Assembly (NCBI RefSeq): GCF_003600835.1
Contig: NZ_NQYC01000001.1
Coordinates: 4,263,501-4,327,500, forward strand
Origin: Bacillus sp. PK3_68
GTDB lineage: Bacteria > Bacillota > Bacilli > Bacillales > Domibacillaceae
Reading direction: 5' to 3'
Length of the DNA: 64,000 nt
Under the pieces are notes generated by a model. It worked only from the letters and a program-made list of their open reading frames with translations, was not told the DNA's origin and made no database searches. Positions within the stretch are counted from its first letter, which is position 1. Every line of letters starts with the position of its first letter. Shown piece by piece: positions 59,236 to 64,000 of the stretch. Both the position numbers and the translations under genes were made by a program.

Positions 59236-60066
59236 ATGGTTACTACAACAAGCTTGTTGCTTTTCATTATTGGAATCATCGCCGGGGGATATGGAACAAT
59301 TGTTGGGGCTGGAGGGGGATTTATATTTGTTCCCGTGCTGTTAATTGTCTTTCAAATGGAACCTACAGTTGCAGCAGGTTCTGGCTTGGTATTGGTATGT
59401 ATTAATTCCATAGCCGGAGCAATAGGATACGCGAAAAAAAAGATGATTCATTACAGAATAGGGGCTGCTGTGGGAATGGGCGCGTTGCCTAGTTCTATTG
59501 TGGGTGTCTGGTTCCTGCAATCCTATCCTTCTAACTTTTTTTATATCCTTTTTGCCAGCATTTTAATTGCATTAGGCTTGTTTTTATTAGCTAAAAATGT
59601 GCCAATTCGACTCAACAGAAAAGAAGCTCTAGTAGCTAGCTCCAAGGGGAAATCCGAACACTTATCTATACGAAATAAAAGCATGGAGCCTTCCTTGCAA
59701 AACCCCGCTCGTTTAATGATTATACAATTACTAACAGTGGGGTTTTTTATCGGAGTATTATCCAGCTATTTGGGAATAGGCGGCGGCTGGCTTCTTGTTC
59801 CAGTCTTAATTTATTTATTTCATATTTCACCTCACCAGGCAGCTGCAACCTCCGTCTTTTCTATATGTTTATACTCTTCGGTTGGGGGGTTCTTTCAATT
59901 CTTATATGGTCATGTAGATTGGGAGATAGTTATTTGGGGAGGGATAGGAGTGACCATTGGAGCGCACCTTGGAGTAATTTCAGCCCAGAAACTGCCAAGT
60001 AAAATGATTATCCAAATGTTATCCATATTGCTAATAGTTATCGGTTTTCGTATGTATTTAAATTAA
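59236..60066 (+). CDS. TauE/SafE-family anion exporter
   Basis: 276 residues, about eight membrane helices in two halves, with paired glycine-rich motifs GIIAGGYGTIVGAGGGFIFVPVL and FFIGVLSSYLGIGGGWLLVPVL, diagnostic of PF01925. The family exports sulfite, sulfoacetate or sulfate during sulfonate and sulfate ester use. In this cluster it fits removal of sulfur anions (inference). AAGGAGAG precedes ATG 59236. Confidence 0.87.
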   Translation: MVTTTSLLLFIIGIIAGGYGTIVGAGGGFIFVPVLLIVFQMEPTVAAGSGLVLVCINSIAGAIGYAKKKMIHYRIGAAVGMGALPSSIVGVWFLQSYPSNFFYILFASILIALGLFLLAKNVPIRLNRKEALVASSKGKSEHLSIRNKSMEPSLQNPARLMIIQLLTVGFFIGVLSSYLGIGGGWLLVPVLIYLFHISPHQAAATSVFSICLYSSVGGFFQFLYGHVDWEIVIWGGIGVTIGAHLGVISAQKLPSKMIIQMLSILLIVIGFRMYLN

Positions 60067-60262
60067 AGGTGCATAGGCTAGTCGCTTAGTAAAAGAGAAG
60101 AAATAAAAAGTGGCTCCTTTGCCTTGGAGATTTCGTGCGATTGGCGAAGGGCAGCCTAAAAGTCGGTGGCTTCCATCTTACGGAAACGGCTTTGTTGTAG
60201 TTTCTTTATTAGAAAATTTTATCCTGGAATGGTTGCGTATGATAAAAGAGGTGAGGGAGTTT

Positions 60263-61444
60263 ATGCCAAAGCAGTATAGCTTTATTTCTCCTATCGAAAT
60301 CCATTTTGGAGAGAAATCGGTACAAAAGCTCGAACGGATTTTTCGAGAGCTCAAGAGCAAAAGCGTATTTTTAATTTGTGATCCTGTTGTTTTAAAGTTA
60401 GGGCTTGTTAAAAGTGTAATAGACATCGTTATGAGAAACAACATTGCTGTAAAAGTTTGTGATCAAGTAGAGCCAGAACCATCTATAACACTAGCGCAAC
60501 AATTTCTTGATGAGATACACCAAGATCGTTATGACCTTGTAATTGGGATAGGCGGTGGCAGTGCACTAGACTTAGCTAAGTCGGTAGCGGTGTTGGCTGC
60601 TCACGAAGGAAGGGCAGAGGAGTATTTAAACTTAACACAGCAAAGAAAGATTTCAAAAAAAGGCATTAAGAAAGTGCTGATTCCTACTACCGCTGGAACG
60701 GGTGCGGAGGTAACGGACATTGCGGTATTTAGCGTGAATGAGACAAAAGATGTTATTACTCATAAATATTTACTTGCGGATTACGTAATTGTTGATCCCG
60801 AACTAACATATTCACTGCCACAGCAAGCTACTGCTGCAAGTGCTGTAGATGCATTTACTCATGCCATTGAGTCCATTACTTCAAGGTTTTCTAATCCGCT
60901 ATCCAATGCTTTTGCGAAAAATGCGCTAGAGCGGATTTACCAATGGATCCGAGTAGCTGTTTGGAATGGGGATGATAGACTTGCTCGTCAACAATTATCA
61001 CTCGGCAGCCTGGAAGCAGGATTAAGTTTTTATAACGCAGGAGTAGCAGGAGTACATGCTTTAGCTTACCCGTTAGGAGGACAGTTCAAAGTAGCGCATG
61101 GAGAAGCGAATGCGGGGTTGCTGCCATATGTATATGCGAATATTTGGCCGTCATGCGTGAGGCAGTTAGCCGAGGTAGGCCAGATAATTGGATCTTATTC
61201 AACTGGGAAATCTGAACGTGAAAATGCCAAAAAAGTTGTACAGTCGCTATATGATTTGGTTAAGGATTCAGGCTTGCCACTTTCTCTTTCTGCTTATGAA
61301 GTGAGGGAAAAGGATTTAAAAAATTTAACAAGACATGCACTTTTACAAGAACGATTATTAGAAAGAAGTCCTAAAAAGTTAACAGAAAAGGATATTTATG
61401 AAATTTATACAAACGCATATACTGGAAGGTTAATTTTAGAATAA
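60263..61444 (+). CDS. Iron-containing alcohol dehydrogenase
   Basis: Group III NAD(P)-dependent dehydrogenase of 393 residues: NAD motif GIGGGSALDLAKSVA, metal ligands in AVDAFTHAIES and in the HGEANAGLLPYV segment. It could oxidise the fatty alcohol released by the sulfatase to an aldehyde. GAGGTGAGGGAG precedes ATG 60263; the frame is open back to about 60110 but without a start signal. The exact substrate cannot be read. Confidence 0.87.
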   Translation: MPKQYSFISPIEIHFGEKSVQKLERIFRELKSKSVFLICDPVVLKLGLVKSVIDIVMRNNIAVKVCDQVEPEPSITLAQQFLDEIHQDRYDLVIGIGGGSALDLAKSVAVLAAHEGRAEEYLNLTQQRKISKKGIKKVLIPTTAGTGAEVTDIAVFSVNETKDVITHKYLLADYVIVDPELTYSLPQQATAASAVDAFTHAIESITSRFSNPLSNAFAKNALERIYQWIRVAVWNGDDRLARQQLSLGSLEAGLSFYNAGVAGVHALAYPLGGQFKVAHGEANAGLLPYVYANIWPSCVRQLAEVGQIIGSYSTGKSERENAKKVVQSLYDLVKDSGLPLSLSAYEVREKDLKNLTRHALLQERLLERSPKKLTEKDIYEIYTNAYTGRLILE

Positions 61445-61575
61445 GGGGTTAAGAAAGGTTTGTATCTAACAACTCAGATTACGAAGAAGACCGTTAAAAA
61501 GCAAAAGAAATCCTACGATAGAAAAACTGCTCAAGACTTTTATTTCGATAGTAAATAATCAAGGGGGGGATTATT

Positions 61576-62351
61576 TTGTATCAAAACATTCAAGTATACA
61601 TACAGGAGCAAATTGGAGTTATTGAAATTTATCGAGAGGAGGTTTTGAATGCTTTAAATAATGAATGCATTCTCGATATTCGTGATGCGCTTTATTCCTT
61701 TAAATATGACGATGAAGTGCGTGTTGTCATTATTAAAGGTAGCGGAGACAAAGCATTTGCCGCAGGGGCAGATATAGAAGAACTTCAACATTTAGATCAT
61801 CTTGACGTCATGACTAATGAAGGTATCCACGACCTCCTAAACGAGCTTGAAACATTTGAAAAACCGACTATCGCGATGGTAAATGGTTTTGCTCTAGGGG
61901 GAGGATGTGAATTAACACTAGCCTGTGATATTCGAATCGCTTCAAATAATGCAAAGTTCGGGTTGCCAGAATTAAATCTTGGCATTATACCGGGAGCTGG
62001 AGGCACACAAAGATTATTACAGCATATAGGACTCGGAAACACACTTTATTTGATTTTTACAGGAAACATGGTCGATGCGGCAACTGCACAACAAATGGGT
62101 TTAGTAAGCGCTGTAGTAAACCAGCAGGAGCTTGAAAAAGAAACATTTAACATAGCTAAAAAATAATAAGTAAAGGACCGGTAGCCACGAAATTTGCAAA
62201 ATTGGCCATTAAATCTCAATCTCGAGCAGCATTGCAAAATAGTCTCCTTATTGAAAAACTGGCACAGTCGGTGTTGTTTGCTACTCAAGATAAGCAGGAA
62301 GGTATGGAAGCATTTTTTAAAAAGCGTAAGCCAGAGTTTAAAAATCAATAA
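61576..62351 (+). pseudogene. Enoyl-CoA hydratase (crotonase family), frameshifted
   Basis: Adds water to trans-2-enoyl-CoA in beta-oxidation. Oxyanion hole AFAAGADIEEL and NGFALGGGCEL, and both catalytic Glu (in GGGCEL and PELNLGIIPGAGGTQRL), are present. The first frame stops at 62166 after NIAKK; one more A in the AAAAAA at 62158-62163 continues into KGPVATKFAKLAI and the typical end EGMEAFFKKRKPEF at 62351, giving 258 residues, the usual size. It starts at TTG after AAGGGGGG. Confidence 0.9.
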
Positions 62352-62417
62352 GATGAAACGGTACATAGTAAGACAATGCGAGTAGAGGAATGAATAATAA
62401 ATAAAAGAGGGATAAAT

Positions 62418-62810
62418 ATGTATACAACAACGCTTACTCCCCGAATTTCTGAAACAGATGCTGTAGGGCATATTAATAACACTACTATTCCAATCTGGCT
62501 AGAAGCCGGGCGTCATCAAATCTTTGCTTTGTTTAACCCGGATCATAAATTTCACGATTGGAAAATGATCATTGTTAAGACAACGATTGAGTACAAGGAG
62601 CAAATCTTTTTTGGGGTGGATATTGAAGTTTGCTGTTGGGTAAAAAGGGTTGGCCATACTAGCTTGGAGCTGTATGAGGAAATTTGGCAGGCAGGGAAAA
62701 AGTGTGTAATTTCTTCTACTGTTTATGTGAATTTTAATAAAGAACATCAGCGGAGCGAAGCAATTCCTTCTTCACTTCGCATGGAATTAGAACAACATTT
62801 ACTTATATGA
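62418..62810 (+). CDS. Acyl-CoA thioesterase (4HBT hot-dog fold)
   Basis: 130 residues with the hot-dog fold active-site motif ETDAVGHINNTTIPIWLEAGR (catalytic Asp in the D-x-x-G-H-x-N-N pattern). It hydrolyses acyl-CoA to free acid and CoA. At the end of the island it may release CoA from slow intermediates. AGAGGGA precedes the ATG. Confidence 0.84.
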   Translation: MYTTTLTPRISETDAVGHINNTTIPIWLEAGRHQIFALFNPDHKFHDWKMIIVKTTIEYKEQIFFGVDIEVCCWVKRVGHTSLELYEEIWQAGKKCVISSTVYVNFNKEHQRSEAIPSSLRMELEQHLLI

Positions 62811-63020
62811 AAGCATGTAAAATAAATAGTGAATTTTTTCAATAAAACGAAGTAGCTTATAAAGATAAATTTACCGGGGGAGGGCTTTTTATATTACTAA
62901 TGATTGGCCCTATTTTTTGTAGGGCTTGTGTGATTTTTGCTCCATCTTTATCGGAATGATTGCTACCATTTGCTCTAAATCAGCCATAAAAATCTATTAT
63001 ATGGATATTTAAAAAAGTTG

Positions 63021-63050
63021 TTGACTGCGTATTTAAGAGAATGGTATATT
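63021..63050 (+). promoter_or_regulatory. rrn promoter P1
   Basis: -35 TTGACT (63021-63026) and -10 TATATT (63045-63050), spacing 18. Confidence 0.7.
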
Positions 63051-63103
63051 ACTATTTGCTGTTAAAGCAGCTGATTTGGTAGAAAATATTTTTTTAAAAG
63101 TCA

Positions 63104-63132
63104 TTGACATTATGTTGGATAAATGTTAAATT
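63104..63132 (+). promoter_or_regulatory. rrn promoter P2
   Basis: -35 TTGACA (63104-63109) and -10 TAAATT (63127-63132), spacing 17, about 110 bases before the 16S gene. Confidence 0.75.
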
Positions 63133-63240
63133 AAAAAGGTCGCTAAAAACGACTCAGATGAAATTGATCTTTGAAAACTGAACAAAATACATGCCAGTAA
63201 GTTAATTCTTATTTTTAAAACATGAGCAAGTCAAACAATC

Positions 63241-64000
<760 letters not shown>

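Larger units (their letters stand above)
62811..63240 (+). promoter_or_regulatory. rrn promoter region
   Basis: 430 bases of non-coding DNA between the thioesterase and 16S rRNA. It holds two tandem sigma A promoters (listed separately) and the leader GATCTTTGAAAACTGAACAAA typical of Bacillus rRNA operons. The part before 63020 is AT-rich; GGCCCTATTTTTTGTAGGGCTTG near 62920 may be a weak terminator. Confidence 0.8.

Noticed and set aside
60110..60262. N-terminal extension of the alcohol dehydrogenase
   Set aside because: The frame is open but has no start signal, and the ribosome binding site lies before 60263.

Overview
The window reads as chromosomal DNA of a spore-forming member of the Bacillaceae (Bacillus sensu lato); the genus cannot be fixed from sequence reading alone. 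Evidence: the gene order lexA<>yneA-yneB-ynzC-tkt-sirA-yneF-(spo0E-like)-ccdA-yneI-ccdC-yneK matches the B. subtilis arrangement. There are sporulation genes (sirA, a Spo0E-like phosphatase, tlp), AGGAGG-type ribosome binding sites throughout, LexA and CcpA-like operators, and a Bacillus-type 16S rRNA gene running off the right edge.

Layout. 0-4.8 kb: diguanylate cyclase, a small membrane protein, a GH25 lysozyme remnant, an alpha/beta hydrolase, a frameshifted small gene and a CPBP protease whose start is unclear. 4.8-6.2 kb: solitary kynureninase. 6.4-14.3 kb: conserved SOS, transketolase, sporulation and cytochrome c maturation block. 14.5-23.4 kb: sbcDC, Sco-like protein, adeR-ald and small unknowns. 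23.7-31.8 kb: L,D-transpeptidase, an ActP-like symporter with its DUF485 partner, a large coiled-coil unknown, BCCT transporter, lytic transglycosylase and a nuclease lipoprotein. 32-40 kb: a taurine dissimilation cluster (YeiH-type exporter, LysR, GntR, tpa, xsc, amino acid permease). 40-51 kb: second FtsH-like protease, truncated sortase, FetAB-like ABC exporter, tlp, MFS, ferritin-like protein, pyridine nucleotide-disulfide oxidoreductase, YitT-like protein, TrmB-like regulator and EamA transporter. 51.6-62.8 kb: a candidate alkyl-sulfate utilisation island. 63-64 kb: tandem rrn promoters and the 5' half of 16S rRNA.

How the genes may work together. (1) Tpa moves the amino group of taurine to pyruvate, giving alanine and sulfoacetaldehyde. 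Xsc turns sulfoacetaldehyde and phosphate into acetyl phosphate and sulfite. YeiH is a candidate sulfite exporter, and alanine dehydrogenase 13 kb upstream could regenerate pyruvate. (2) In the island, a secreted SdsA-type metallo-beta-lactamase sulfatase is followed by an MFS transporter, a LysR regulator (the class that includes SdsB), an acyl-CoA dehydrogenase, an acyl-CoA ligase, a TauE/SafE anion exporter, an iron-type alcohol dehydrogenase, an enoyl-CoA hydratase and a thioesterase. Together they cover hydrolysis of a sulfate ester, oxidation and activation of the alcohol, the first beta-oxidation steps and anion export. I regard this as the most interesting system in the window.

Caution on quality. 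Seven genes are each split by what looks like one missing base in a short homopolymer run (four G runs, two A runs, one T run). Restoring one base rejoins each gene, and for the recognisable families the length becomes normal. This pattern suggests sequencing error more than decay, so I annotate joined spans and mark them as frameshifted.
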